Position numbers and translations under genes: made by a program. The notes under the pieces are model-generated. The model was not told where the DNA came from, ran no database searches, and saw only the letters and a list, made by a program, of their open reading frames with translations. From JAIVJN01 sp036732565 (GTDB lineage Bacteria; Acidobacteriota; Vicinamibacteria; Vicinamibacterales; UBA2999), in NCBI GenBank assembly GCA_036732565.1, contig DAINCF010000181.1:1-12868 (forward strand): a stretch of DNA of 12,868 bases. The letters are read 5' to 3'. Of the stretch, positions 1-8,559 are shown in pieces. Every line of letters begins with the position of its first letter. The stretch's first letter is position 1.

Positions 1-39
1 GCACCAACCGGCGCGCCGGCCAAGCCGCCGCCGCAGTAA
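1..39 (+). CDS. C-terminal end of an upstream gene (partial)
   Basis: Reading from base 1 gives the residues APTGAPAKPPPQ and then a TAA stop at 37-39. An Ala/Pro-rich, lysine-containing tail of this kind is common at the end of secreted or ribosome-associated proteins in high-GC bacteria, but the family cannot be told from 12 residues. The frame is supported only by its composition and by the short repeats that begin just after the stop. It could instead be non-coding. Confidence 0.4.
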   Translation, partial: APTGAPAKPPPQ

Positions 40-46
40 GGTGTAT

Positions 47-101
47 CGTACGTAGCGGCCTGTAACGTACGTAGCGGCCCATATTGGTACGTAGCTAGGC
101 C
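47..101. repeat. Three short tandem repeats, core CGTACGTAGC
   Basis: Copies start at 47, 66 and 86, a spacing of 19-20 bp. The first two share CGTACGTAGCGGCC exactly; the third is GGTACGTAGCTAGGCC. Each contains the palindrome TACGTA. The same core recurs at 12849-12858, followed there by GCAGGCC. The repeats sit between the preceding stop codon and the tRNA, so they may be part of a terminator or a dispersed intergenic element. No promoter for the tRNA could be identified with confidence here. Confidence 0.7.
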
Positions 102-123
102 GGCCGAGAGCAAGACCCCAGAC

Positions 124-210
124 GCGGAAGTGGCGGAATTGGCAGACGCACCAGCTTGAGGGGCTGGCGCTCGCAAGAGCGTGAAGGTTCGAGTCCTTTC
201 TTCCGCACCA
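124..210 (+). tRNA. tRNA-Leu (anticodon GAG), CCA encoded
   Basis: This is a complete class II tRNA. The acceptor arms GCGGAAG (124-130) and CTTCCGC (200-206) pair perfectly. The anticodon stem CCAGC/GCTGG (151-155/163-167) encloses the loop TTGAGGG with anticodon GAG at 158-160, which reads CUC and CUU codons. A long variable arm with a GCTC/GAGC stem follows, as expected for leucine. The T stem 183-187/195-199 encloses TTCGAGT. The discriminator A207 is followed by an encoded CCA (208-210). Confidence 0.97.
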
Positions 211-214
211 AACT

Positions 215-480
215 CGCTTCGCTCGTTTGTTGCGTCTGAACGTCCTCAGGCGCTCGACCGTCGGCGCTCCGCGCCTCGGTCTTCGGGCACGAGTCCTGAT
301 CCAAAACCTTACTTCGCTTCGCTCGTTTGTTGCGTCTGAACGTCCTCAGGCGCTCGACCGTCGGCGCGCCGCGCCCCGGTCTTCGGGCACGAGTCCTCGT
401 CCAATCCCTTCGTCGCTGCGCTCGTTTGTTGCGTCCGAACGTCCTCAGACGCTCGGCTTGAGCGCTCCGCGCCTCGTGGC
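215..480 (+). repeat. Three 99-100 bp tandem repeats downstream of the tRNA
   Basis: Copies begin at about 215, 315 and 414 with CGCT(T/G)CGCTCGTTTGTTGCG. The first two are nearly identical over 100 bp; the third is more diverged and loses similarity near 478. Each holds a potential stem GGCGC-NCC-GCGCC (one pair weaker in copy 3). The first two contain CGAGTCCT followed by TCCA, which resembles the T loop and 3' end of the adjacent tRNA-Leu (CGAGTCCT at 190-197, then CACCA). Open frames on both strands here have repeated residues only because the DNA repeats, and I do not call them genes. The layout recalls the rtT repeats after E. coli tyrT, which also copy a tRNA 3' end; that parallel is an inference. 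Confidence 0.85.
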
Positions 481-595
481 CTTCTTCCATACAGCACCTG
501 AGCTTCACCCGTCGTAACCGCAACTGCGGCAGCTCGGTGGCACGAATGCTGCTCCCGCGAGTTGGTTGATGTGCGCTCGCTACGATGGAGGCCGT

Positions 596-1018
596 ATGAA
601 GCTCGTCAATCGACAAACGCGGAAGGCGATAATGCGGCCGCTGATCTCGCTGCTCGTGGCGTTGGCCGCTTCGGCCGCACTGGCACAGGAGCCTGTGCGG
701 ATCAATCCCGGTGACGCGGCAAAGACCAAGCCGACGTACCGCGAGCCGAGAGAGGGCGAGACGCGCGTGGAGGGCCTGCTCCAGCGCGTCGAGTGCCCGC
801 CAGGGCGACCGATTACGTTCACGATGCGCGTGAACGACAAGCCAGAGAAGTACGAGGCCGCACGGCTCGCCGACGTGGAAATGGTTGCGCACACGCCGGA
901 CTTCAAAGGCCCGTTCACGTGCGGCGGACGCGGTGCCGGCGATCGCGTGTTCCTGACGTGGAAGGCGACCGGAAAAGCGCGAACGGTCGTGGCCGTGGAA
1001 TTCCTGCCTCGCAAATAA
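596..1018 (+). CDS. Small secreted protein, probable beta-barrel-like domain, function unknown
   Basis: The product is 140 aa from ATG 596, which has GGAGG at 587-591. An alternative start at 632 (Met13), with GGAAGG at 621-626, gives a tidier signal peptide, MRPLISLLVALAASAALA-Q. Either way the N terminus is a Sec signal with cleavage near residue 30, so the mature protein of about 110 aa is exported. The mature part is charged and rich in alternating beta-strand patterns, with two cysteines (C67 in VECPPG and C109 in FTCGG) that could form a disulfide. The pattern RVECPPG...F.V.DK....AA.L.DVE........CG.R...R.F.TW......VVAVEFLP is one I recall as a C-terminal module of acidobacterial TPR proteins; here it stands alone. 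The stop codon directly abuts the first repeat array. No enzymatic motif is visible. Confidence 0.8.
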   Translation: MKLVNRQTRKAIMRPLISLLVALAASAALAQEPVRINPGDAAKTKPTYREPREGETRVEGLLQRVECPPGRPITFTMRVNDKPEKYEAARLADVEMVAHTPDFKGPFTCGGRGAGDRVFLTWKATGKARTVVAVEFLPRK

Positions 1019-1265
1019 GGTTCCGCACGAAGGTTCCACACAGGGTTCCGCACGAAGGTTCCACACGGGGGTTCGACACCGGGTTCCTCACGGAGGTTCC
1101 ACACGGGGTTTCCTCACAGAGGTTCCTGACAGAGGTTCCTGACAGAGGTGCCACACAAGCGTGCCACACGAGGGTTCTGCGGAACCGAACCACGTGCCGA
1201 ACCTCCGTGGATCCTCCGTGTGGAACCCCGTGTGAACCACCGTGCGGAACCCGCGTCAGGAACCT
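1019..1265. repeat. Intergenic array I of 13-bp units, inverted arms
   Basis: Units of 12-14 bp with consensus GGTTCCNCACNGA begin on the base after the preceding stop codon (starts at 1019, 1032, 1044, 1057, 1070, 1082, 1095, 1107, 1121, 1134; degenerate ones at 1147 and 1161). The centre is the hairpin GGTTCTGCGGAACC at 1173-1186. The right arm (1187-1264) carries the reverse complement, GTGNGGAACC. The two arms can pair into a long imperfect stem on either strand. The rest of the gap (1266-1351) holds only a weak AGGA ribosome-binding site (1344-1347) for the next gene; I see no clear promoter. Confidence 0.9.
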
Positions 1266-1351
1266 CCGGTTAATGTTCGAGTCCAGCTCGTCCGATACAC
1301 GTTCGGATAGCTGCGCCTGCGCCCGGCGCGGCTCACGACCTCCAGGACACC

Positions 1352-4300
1352 ATGCTGCGACTCCCCCTCCGAACGCGTGGACTGACGATCGGTCTGCTCG
1401 CCTTTTTATCCGTCATTGCCGTGCGCTCTCAGGCGCCGCCGACGGCGCTGCCGTCCGAGCCGCTGATCTTCGCGGGGTCGGGACCCGGCAGCGGCGAACT
1501 GCGGATCTTCCAGGCGAATGGCACGCCGCTCGTCACGATCTCTCCATTTGGCGGGGCGTTCACGGGTGGCGTCCGCGTCGCCGCCGGGGACCTGAATGGG
1601 GACGGGATCACGGACGTCGTCGCCGGCATGGCCAGCGGCGGCGGCGAGGTGCGCGCGTATAGCGGAACGGATGGCGCCTCGCTCGGGGTGACGACACCGT
1701 TCGGAGCCGGCCTCACCGGCGGCGTCTTCGTGGCCACGGGCGACGTCAACGCCGACGGCCATGACGACCTCTTGCTGGGCGCGGGCAACGGCGGCGGCCT
1801 GGCGCGGTTGATCGACGGCGCCACGCAGACGGAGCTGGGCTCCGGCCTCCCCTTTTCGCCCACCTACACGGGCGGCGTGACCGTCGCGATGGGCGACGTC
1901 ACCGGCGATGGCCGCGCGGAACTGATCTTCGGCACCGCCGTGGGCGGGTTCGTGCGCGTGCTCGACGGGACGACCCTCAGCGAGCTGGCCTCGGGGTTCC
2001 CCTACGGTCCGCTGTTTTTCGGCGGCGTCAACGTCGCCGCCGGGGATGTCAACGGCGACGGCATCGACGAAGTCGCCATCGCCCCGCGCAACGCCGGCGG
2101 CCCGGTGCGCGTCTACACCCTCCAGGCCGAGCTCCTCATCGAAGGCACCCCGTTCTCCGGCGTGCAGGGGGTCAGCGTCGCCCTCGCCGATCTCAACAAC
2201 GACGGACGCGACGACCTGGTGATGGGCGCCGGCACGGGCGCGCAGCCGCGCGTGCGGGCGTTCAGCATTCTGGATCGTACCCAGATGCTCGACCTGCTGG
2301 CCTTCGACGCCGCGTTCATCGGTGGCGTCAACGTGGCGACACCCAGTTCCACGGGCACACGCTTCACCAGCGCGAACAGCGCCACGTTTACGGTCGGTGC
2401 GCCCGGCACGTTCTCGGTGACCACCAGCAACGGCACGGATACCGTGCTCAGCGTCGGCGGTACGCTCCCGTCCGGCATCACCTTCACCGACCACGGCAAC
2501 GGGACGGCCACGCTCGCGGGCACGGCAGCGGCAGGCACCGGCGGCAGCTATGCATTGAACTTCGTGGCCACGCGTGGCGCGGGGCAGGTCGCCAGCCAGC
2601 CGTTTACGCTGACGGTGCAACAGGGCGCAGCCTTCAGCAGTGGTGACTCTGCGATGTTCGCAGTCGGCGGCACCAATGTCTTCACGGTGACGACCACGGG
2701 ACAACCCACGGCGACGACGATGACGGCGACGGGCGCGCTGCCGGCCGGCGTCACCTTCACCAACAACGGCAATGGCACGGCAACGCTGAGCGGCGCGCCG
2801 TCCCCCGGCAGCGAGGGCACGTATCCGCTGGCGCTCTCGGCGTCGAACGGCATCGGCAGCCCGGCCGCCCAGACGTTGACATTGACGGTGGTGGCGGGCA
2901 CCACGCCGCTGTTCTCGAGCGCGAATGCGGCGACGTTCGCAGTGGGCGCGGTCGGCAGCTTCTCCGTGCTGACCTCCGCGACGCCCGTGGCCGGCTCTAT
3001 CACGATGACCGGCGCGCTCCCCGCCGGCGTGACCTTTACCAACCATGGCAACGGCACGGCCACACTCGCGGGCCTGCCCGATGCCGGCACGGCGGGGACC
3101 TACCCGCTGGTGTTGACGGCTGACAATGGCGTCGCGGCGACACCCCAGAACTTCACACTGACCGTCGACCCGGTCGCGGGTGGCGCGCCACGCTTCACCA
3201 GCGCCAACGCGATTGCGTTGGTGACCGATACCGCGGGCACCTTTACGGTGACGACGACCGGGTTCCCAATGGCGGCGACGTTGTCGAGCAGTGGCGCGTT
3301 GCCGGCTGGCGTGACCTTCACGAATAACGGCAACGGCACGGCCACGTTGGCGGGAACCGCCACGGCCGGCACCGCAGGCACCTATCCACTTCAGTTCTCC
3401 GCGGACAACGGCGTCAGCACCGCCACGCAGCTGTTCACGCTCACCATCAGCAATGTGAGCCCGACCCCGGTCTTCACCAGCGGGGCGACGACGGCGCGCG
3501 TGATCGGCACGGCCGGCAGCTTTGCAATCACCACGGCGGCGAATCCGGCGGTGACGTCGATCGCGCTCACCGGTGGGTTGCCCACCGGCATGACCTTCAC
3601 CGATAACGGCGACGGCACGGCCACACTCGCCGGCACGCCGCAAGCGGGGACCGGGGGGCCGTACGCGCTGACGTTCACCGCGACCAACGGTGGCGCACCG
3701 GTGGCGCAGGCCTTCACGCTCAGCGTGCAGGAGACCGCCGCCGTCACCAGCGCGAACGCCCGCGCGTTCACCGTCGGCATTGCCGACAGCTTCACCGTCA
3801 CGACCGCCGGTCTGCCGGTCCCGTCTGTGACCCTCACTGGCGCGTTGCCGACGGGTGTCACCTACACCGACAACGGCGACGGCACCGGGACCATCGCGGG
3901 CACCGCCGCCGGCGGCACCGTTGGCAGCTATCCATTGACGCTCACCGCCACCAACGGCGTCGGCACGCCGGGGGCGCAGGCCTTTACGTTGAACGTCACC
4001 CAGAACACGCCGCCCACGCTCGATGCCATTCCTGATCCCGCGGCGATTCTCGAGGATGCGGCGCAGCAGACCATCAATCTGACCGGCATCAGCGCCGGCG
4101 TGGGCGACAGTCAGCCGCTGGGCGTCACGGCGCAGAGCAGCGATCCCAGCGTCATCCCGCATCCGACGGTCACCTACGCCACGCCGAACGCGACCGGCAC
4201 GCTGCACTACACGCCCGTGCCGAATGCCTTTGGCTCGGCGATCATGACCGTGACCGTCTCCGACGGCGGCTTGGACAACGATCTCGGCACGCTCGGCGAC

Positions 4301-7300
4301 AACGGCGTGTTCTCGCGCACGTTCACGGTCGCGGTGACCTCCGTCAACGACGCCCCGACGCTCGATGCCATCGCCAACCCGGCAGCGATCGACGAAGATG
4401 CCGCGCAACAGACCGTCAACCTGAGTGGCATCAGCACCGGCGGCGGCGAAACGCAGGCGCTGCAGGTGACGGCCACCAGCGACACGCTCGGCCTGATCCC
4501 GAACCCAACGGTGACCTACGTCGCGCCGGCGGCCACGGGCTCACTGGCCTATACGCCAGTGCCCGGTGAAAGCGGCAGCGCCATCGTCACGGTGACGGTG
4601 ACCGATGGCGGCGACGACAACGATCTCGGGACGACCGGCGACAACCTGACCGTGACGCGCACGTTCACCGTCGTGGTCAACGACGTCGACGATGCGCCGA
4701 CGCTGGATGCCATTACCGATCCGGCGGCCATCAACGAGGATGCCGGACTGCAGACGGTCAACCTGTCGGGCATCTCCGCCGGCGCCGGCGAAACGGCGAC
4801 GCTCATCGTGACCGCTCTCAGCGGCAATCCCGCGCTGATTCCGCATCCGACGGTGACCTACACGTCGCCGAACGCGACGGGCTCGCTGAGCTACACGCCC
4901 GTCGCCAACACGTCCGGCAGCGCGGTGATCACGGTGACCGTGTCGGACGGCGGCGCGACCCCGACACAGCGCACCTTCACCGTCGTCGTCAACGACGTCA
5001 ACGACGCGCCAACGTTCACACCCGGCGGCAATCAGACCGTCAGCGAAGATGCGCTTGCGCAGACGGTCAATGGCTTCCTCGGCACCGTGTCGGCGGGCGC
5101 CAACGAAGCCGGTCAGATCGTCACCGTGACGATCAACAACGTCACCAACGGATCGCTGTTCACCGTGGCGCCGGCGATCAGCGCGACCGGCGTCCTCACC
5201 TACACGCCAGCGCCCGAGCAGTTCGGCACGTCGACGGTCACCTATACCGTGTCCGACAACGGCGGCACGGCGAATGGCGGCGTCGATTCTGTCGGGCCGC
5301 TGACGTTCACGATCACCATCAATGCGGTGAACGATCCGCCGACGTTGAACGCCATCAGCGATCCATCCGCCATCCTCGAAGATGCAGCGCAGCAGACGGT
5401 CAACCTCGCCGGCATCGGGTCTGGATCGAGCGGCGAGAGTGCACAACCGCTGCAAATCACAGCGGTCAGCGGCAACACGTCATTGATCCCGAACCCAACC
5501 GTCACGTATGTTTCGCCGAACGCGACCGGATCGCTCGCCTACACGCCGGTCGCCAACGCATTCGGAACGGCGGTCGTCACCGTGACCATCACGGACGGCG
5601 GCCTCGACAACAACCTCGGCACCACTGGTGACAACGGCACGCTCGTGCGGACCTTTACTGTGGCCGTGACCAGTGTCAACGACGCGCCGTCGTTCACGAA
5701 GGGCGGCGATCAGACGGTCAACGAAGACGCGGGCGCGCAGACCGTCAATCCGTGGGCGACAGGCATCTCGGCCGGACCTGGCGAGGGCGCACAGATCCTG
5801 ACCTTCGAAATCACGGGCAACACGAATGCGGCCCTGTTCTCGGCGGGACCGACTGTGTCGCCAAGCACGGGAAACCTGACCTACACCCCGGCCGCGAACC
5901 AGAACGGCACGGCGACGATCACGCTGCGGATCACGGACAACGGCGGCACCGCGAACGGCGGCGTCGACGCCTCCGCGGCGCAGACATTCGTCATCACCGT
6001 GAACGCCGTCAACGACCCGCCCGTGCCCCAGGCGAAGAGCTTCAACGCCCAGGCGAACATGCAGATTCAGGGGCTCACAGGCTTCCTGACCGGCGTGGTC
6101 GATGCCGATGCCGGCGTCAATGGCTGCAATCCGACGTTTACGCTGACCGGCGTGGGCGCCACGAGCCCGGCGGGTGGCACAGTGACGATCACCGATGCGG
6201 CAAACGGCATCGTGACGTTCGATCCCCCGCCCGGCGTCACCGGCAATGTGACGTTCTCGTATACCGTCACCGATACGGGCTGTCCGATGCCCGCACAAAC
6301 CGGGATGGCTACAGCTACCGTGAGCGTCGCGGGACCGGTGGTCTGGTTCGTCGATAGCACCGCACCCGGTGGTGGCGACGGAACGTGGTCCGGCACCAAC
6401 GCAAAGGCATTCCAAACGTTGGCGCAAGCCGCGGCCGTCGATGCTTCGGATCACCGCATCTTCGTGTTGAACAACTCCGGCTCGTCGATCAACTATGCCG
6501 GCGGCATCGCCTTGAACACCGGCGAATGGCTGGTCGGTCAAGGCGCGACGGGGGCCAGCTTTGACGGCGTCATGGGCATCGCGCCGCCATTGGGGACCGT
6601 CGCACGTCCGGGAGTCAACGGGGTCCGGCCGACGTTCGGCGGCACGGTTCAGATGAATACGCAGTCGGCGAGCAACATCGTGAGGCTGCTCGGCTTCAAC
6701 CTGTCGACCGGCGCATCTATGGCGTTGACCAACGGTGGCACCACGATCAACGGCGTGACCGTCACCCTCGGCTCGGTCGCGACGACCACGGGAACAGCGG
6801 TGAGCGTGACCGGCGTGAACAACGGCTCGACCGTGGCGAACGCGATGACGTTCGTGAGCGTCTCGGCCAACGGCGCCCCGAACGGCATTGTGTTGAGTAA
6901 CACCGTAGGCACCTTCACCGTCACCGGCGACGCTGGTAGTACTCAAAATGGCTCGGGAGGGACGCTGCAGAACATCACGAACGACGGAATCTCGCTCACG
7001 AATGCCCAGGATGTATCGTTCGATCAGATGAGCATTCAGACGACCGGAGGCAGCGGAGTCAACGGCACCCTCGTCACCAACTTCGCGTTCACGAACGGCA
7101 CGGTAAACGGCGCTGGAAGCGCAGGATTCGAGTCTGCGATTGCGTTCAACGGGAGCGGTACCGGCGTTGGCAATAACCTCAACGGGATAGTTACGATAAC
7201 CGGCAACAGCTTCACGAACCCGTTCTACAGCGGCTTCGACCTGCAGTCCGACAATGGGACGCTAACAAACGCCACGATTTCGAACAATACGATCACGAAT

Positions 7301-8215
7301 CCTGGTTTCAGCGGCGTGAATTTCGTGGGGACAGGCAGTGCGTCCACCGTGTTCGCCCTCAACAAAGCAACCATTGCCAGCAACAGTGTGACCGGCAGCG
7401 GCGGCAATGGCATTCAGATCTCCATCGGCAACTCGAGTGCCACCGGCCCTGGCGCCACGGCGGGCATTGTCGGCGATGTCAACAACATCATTTCGATTGC
7501 TGGCAACACCGTCTCACTCGACCCAACTGGCACTCAGGCCATCACCGTGGCCAACTCCGGCGGCAACACCGCATCGCGGACCCAGACCAATTTCGCGATT
7601 CAGAACAACCCATCGCTCCTCGGCAGCAACATTGGAACCGTCGTGCTCGTTGGCAACAACGGCTTCGCGACGATGACCGGGATTGTGCATGGCAACGTGA
7701 TCGATGCGAATCACCAACCGAACTTCGGCGGTGGTAACGGCATCGGAGGCGGCAATGGCGTGGCCGGGGCTGGAAACGCGTGGACACCGGATCTGACGCT
7801 CACGGTCACGAGCAACACCATCACCGACACGGACGGCAACGGCATCCTGCTGGTCAGCCGTGGCACCTCGGGTACCGCGCGACTGAAAGTCCAGAACAAC
7901 TCAGTCGCTGCGCCGATCAACGTCGGTGGCTTCGCAAGCTACGGCATTCGAGTTGATGCGGGCAATGGGCAAAGTGCTGACGATGCTGTCTGCGTGAACA
8001 TGTCGGGCAACAGCAGTGCGGGGAGCAATGGCGGAACGGGGATCGGCTTCCGCAAAGAAGGCAGCGCATCGACCACGAACGATTTCTCGGTCCACGGCAT
8101 GGCAGCCACGTCTACTCCTGGGGTCGAAACATACGTCAACGGCCTGAATCCTAGCGGCGGCGGTACCTTGTTGATCTCTGCGACCACGGGCTTCTCAAAT
8201 TGCTCGCTGCCCTAG
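1352..8215 (+). CDS. Giant exported FG-GAP / Ig-like / cadherin-like / beta-helix protein
   Basis: The product is 2287 aa. Residues 1 to about 27 are a signal peptide (hydrophobic GLTIGLLAFLSVIAV). Residues 35-330 form FG-GAP (VCBS-type) propeller repeats of about 50 aa with five calcium-loop motifs: DLNGDGITD (80), DVNADGHDD (131), DVTGDGRAE (182), DVNGDGIDE (232) and DLNNDGRDD (280). Six putative-Ig (He_PIG-like) repeats of about 90 aa follow, starting near 337, 427, 520, 613, 706 and 796, with the signature LPAGVTFTNNGNGTATLAG. Next come cadherin-like repeats of 105-115 aa starting near 888, 1001, 1115, 1220, 1330 and 1445, plus a diverged one near 1556. From about 1664 (VWFVDSTAPGGGDGTW) to the end is a Gly/Asn/Thr-rich right-handed beta-helix with N-N-x-I/V ladders. 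No sortase motif, PEP-CTERM, RTX or T9SS tail is visible, so anchoring is unknown; it may be released or held by an outer-membrane system. Adhesion or polysaccharide contact is the likely role, inferred from architecture only. Large open frames on the opposite strand are composition artefacts. Confidence 0.95.
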   Translation: MLRLPLRTRGLTIGLLAFLSVIAVRSQAPPTALPSEPLIFAGSGPGSGELRIFQANGTPLVTISPFGGAFTGGVRVAAGDLNGDGITDVVAGMASGGGEVRAYSGTDGASLGVTTPFGAGLTGGVFVATGDVNADGHDDLLLGAGNGGGLARLIDGATQTELGSGLPFSPTYTGGVTVAMGDVTGDGRAELIFGTAVGGFVRVLDGTTLSELASGFPYGPLFFGGVNVAAGDVNGDGIDEVAIAPRNAGGPVRVYTLQAELLIEGTPFSGVQGVSVALADLNNDGRDDLVMGAGTGAQPRVRAFSILDRTQMLDLLAFDAAFIGGVNVATPSSTGTRFTSANSATFTVGAPGTFSVTTSNGTDTVLSVGGTLPSGITFTDHGNGTATLAGTAAAGTGGSYALNFVATRGAGQVASQPFTLTVQQGAAFSSGDSAMFAVGGTNVFTVTTTGQPTATTMTATGALPAGVTFTNNGNGTATLSGAPSPGSEGTYPLALSASNGIGSPAAQTLTLTVVAGTTPLFSSANAATFAVGAVGSFSVLTSATPVAGSITMTGALPAGVTFTNHGNGTATLAGLPDAGTAGTYPLVLTADNGVAATPQNFTLTVDPVAGGAPRFTSANAIALVTDTAGTFTVTTTGFPMAATLSSSGALPAGVTFTNNGNGTATLAGTATAGTAGTYPLQFSADNGVSTATQLFTLTISNVSPTPVFTSGATTARVIGTAGSFAITTAANPAVTSIALTGGLPTGMTFTDNGDGTATLAGTPQAGTGGPYALTFTATNGGAPVAQAFTLSVQETAAVTSANARAFTVGIADSFTVTTAGLPVPSVTLTGALPTGVTYTDNGDGTGTIAGTAAGGTVGSYPLTLTATNGVGTPGAQAFTLNVTQNTPPTLDAIPDPAAILEDAAQQTINLTGISAGVGDSQPLGVTAQSSDPSVIPHPTVTYATPNATGTLHYTPVPNAFGSAIMTVTVSDGGLDNDLGTLGDNGVFSRTFTVAVTSVNDAPTLDAIANPAAIDEDAAQQTVNLSGISTGGGETQALQVTATSDTLGLIPNPTVTYVAPAATGSLAYTPVPGESGSAIVTVTVTDGGDDNDLGTTGDNLTVTRTFTVVVNDVDDAPTLDAITDPAAINEDAGLQTVNLSGISAGAGETATLIVTALSGNPALIPHPTVTYTSPNATGSLSYTPVANTSGSAVITVTVSDGGATPTQRTFTVVVNDVNDAPTFTPGGNQTVSEDALAQTVNGFLGTVSAGANEAGQIVTVTINNVTNGSLFTVAPAISATGVLTYTPAPEQFGTSTVTYTVSDNGGTANGGVDSVGPLTFTITINAVNDPPTLNAISDPSAILEDAAQQTVNLAGIGSGSSGESAQPLQITAVSGNTSLIPNPTVTYVSPNATGSLAYTPVANAFGTAVVTVTITDGGLDNNLGTTGDNGTLVRTFTVAVTSVNDAPSFTKGGDQTVNEDAGAQTVNPWATGISAGPGEGAQILTFEITGNTNAALFSAGPTVSPSTGNLTYTPAANQNGTATITLRITDNGGTANGGVDASAAQTFVITVNAVNDPPVPQAKSFNAQANMQIQGLTGFLTGVVDADAGVNGCNPTFTLTGVGATSPAGGTVTITDAANGIVTFDPPPGVTGNVTFSYTVTDTGCPMPAQTGMATATVSVAGPVVWFVDSTAPGGGDGTWSGTNAKAFQTLAQAAAVDASDHRIFVLNNSGSSINYAGGIALNTGEWLVGQGATGASFDGVMGIAPPLGTVARPGVNGVRPTFGGTVQMNTQSASNIVRLLGFNLSTGASMALTNGGTTINGVTVTLGSVATTTGTAVSVTGVNNGSTVANAMTFVSVSANGAPNGIVLSNTVGTFTVTGDAGSTQNGSGGTLQNITNDGISLTNAQDVSFDQMSIQTTGGSGVNGTLVTNFAFTNGTVNGAGSAGFESAIAFNGSGTGVGNNLNGIVTITGNSFTNPFYSGFDLQSDNGTLTNATISNNTITNPGFSGVNFVGTGSASTVFALNKATIASNSVTGSGGNGIQISIGNSSATGPGATAGIVGDVNNIISIAGNTVSLDPTGTQAITVANSGGNTASRTQTNFAIQNNPSLLGSNIGTVVLVGNNGFATMTGIVHGNVIDANHQPNFGGGNGIGGGNGVAGAGNAWTPDLTLTVTSNTITDTDGNGILLVSRGTSGTARLKVQNNSVAAPINVGGFASYGIRVDAGNGQSADDAVCVNMSGNSSAGSNGGTGIGFRKEGSASTTNDFSVHGMAATSTPGVETYVNGLNPSGGGTLLISATTGFSNCSLP
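2350..4011 (+). repeat. Six coding tandem repeats (putative-Ig type)
   Basis: Units of about 270-280 bp start near 2362, 2629, 2910, 3190, 3469 and 3739 within the giant gene. Each encodes an FTSANA.TF.VG..G.F.V opening and a GALPAGVTFT(N/D)NG(N/D)GTATLAGT core, ending in YPL....NGV....Q.FTLTV. The protein pattern is strongly kept while synonymous positions differ between copies, so the duplications look old rather than recent. Confidence 0.9.
4012..6015 (+). repeat. Six coding tandem repeats (cadherin-like), two subtypes
   Basis: Units of about 315-345 bp lie within the giant gene. Subtype I (starts near 4012, 4351, 4693 and 5338) opens with PTLDAI.DPAAI.EDAAQQTVNL. Subtype II (near 5008 and 5683) opens with FT.GG.QTV.EDA.AQTVN and carries TDNGGTANGGVD. 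The order is I-I-I-II-I-II. All end in a TFTV.V..VND linker, typical of calcium-binding cadherin-like modules in bacterial surface proteins. Confidence 0.88.
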
Positions 8216-8394
8216 CACTCCAACCCGGAGCCTCCGCTCGAGCTTTTACGAGACTTTGTAAACCGAGAGGGGCTGGCGTTTGGAGGAACCTAGCGGTTCT
8301 GGACGTGGCAGGCGGACCAGACTACGCTGGAAAGCCGTCCCGCGACAGCGTTCGGCCAGCTCCGCCGAATCTCCCGACGGTCCCCTGATCGCTC

Positions 8395-8524
8395 GTTCCG
8401 GACGGAGGTGCTGCCCACACGCCGGTTGCGCACAGAGGTTCCTCACGGAGGCACGGAGGTTCCTCACAAGGTTCCGCACTGAGGTTCCTCACAGAGGTGC
8501 CACACGGAGAGGTGGCCACACGAG
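8395..8524. repeat. Intergenic array II of 13-bp units, left arm only
   Basis: GGTTCCNCACNGA units start at 8424, 8437, 8458, 8470 and 8483, with degenerate ones at 8496 and 8511. At the left edge is the module ACGGAGGTGCTGCCCACAC (8402-8420), which recurs exactly at 9967-9985. No reverse-complement right arm is present, unlike the other three arrays; instead the AT-rich palindrome and the ATPase gene follow. The preceding stretch 8216-8394 shows no gene, RNA or clear signal. Confidence 0.85.
8441..8465 (+). repeat. Left direct repeat flanking the ATPase gene
   Basis: The 25 bp here match 9741-9765 at 24 positions (A8445 versus T9745), and the offset is exactly 1300 bp. The identical core is CGGAGGCACGGAGGTTCCTC. 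The copy lies inside array II. Together with its partner it brackets the palindrome and the ATPase gene. Confidence 0.85.
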
Positions 8525-8559
8525 GGCTCGGCGCGTGTATCAATCAGAGTCTGAAACGT

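Noticed and set aside
215..480. Degenerate extra tRNA genes in the 100-bp repeats
   Set aside because: Only the T-loop-like CGAGTCCT and a TCCA are shared with the tRNA; no acceptor, D or anticodon arm can be formed.
95..1066. A - strand open frame of 323 codons crossing the tRNA and the small secreted gene
   Set aside because: It reads the antisense of tRNA-Leu and of the 100-bp repeats (repeated PEDVQTQQTSEA), then the antisense of a gene with a clear signal peptide on the + strand.
1406..4408. A 1000-codon open frame on the - strand opposite the giant gene
   Set aside because: Arg/Gly/His-rich low-complexity translation with no domain; it is the mirror of a GC-rich repetitive gene whose + frame gives clear FG-GAP, Ig-like and cadherin-like domains.
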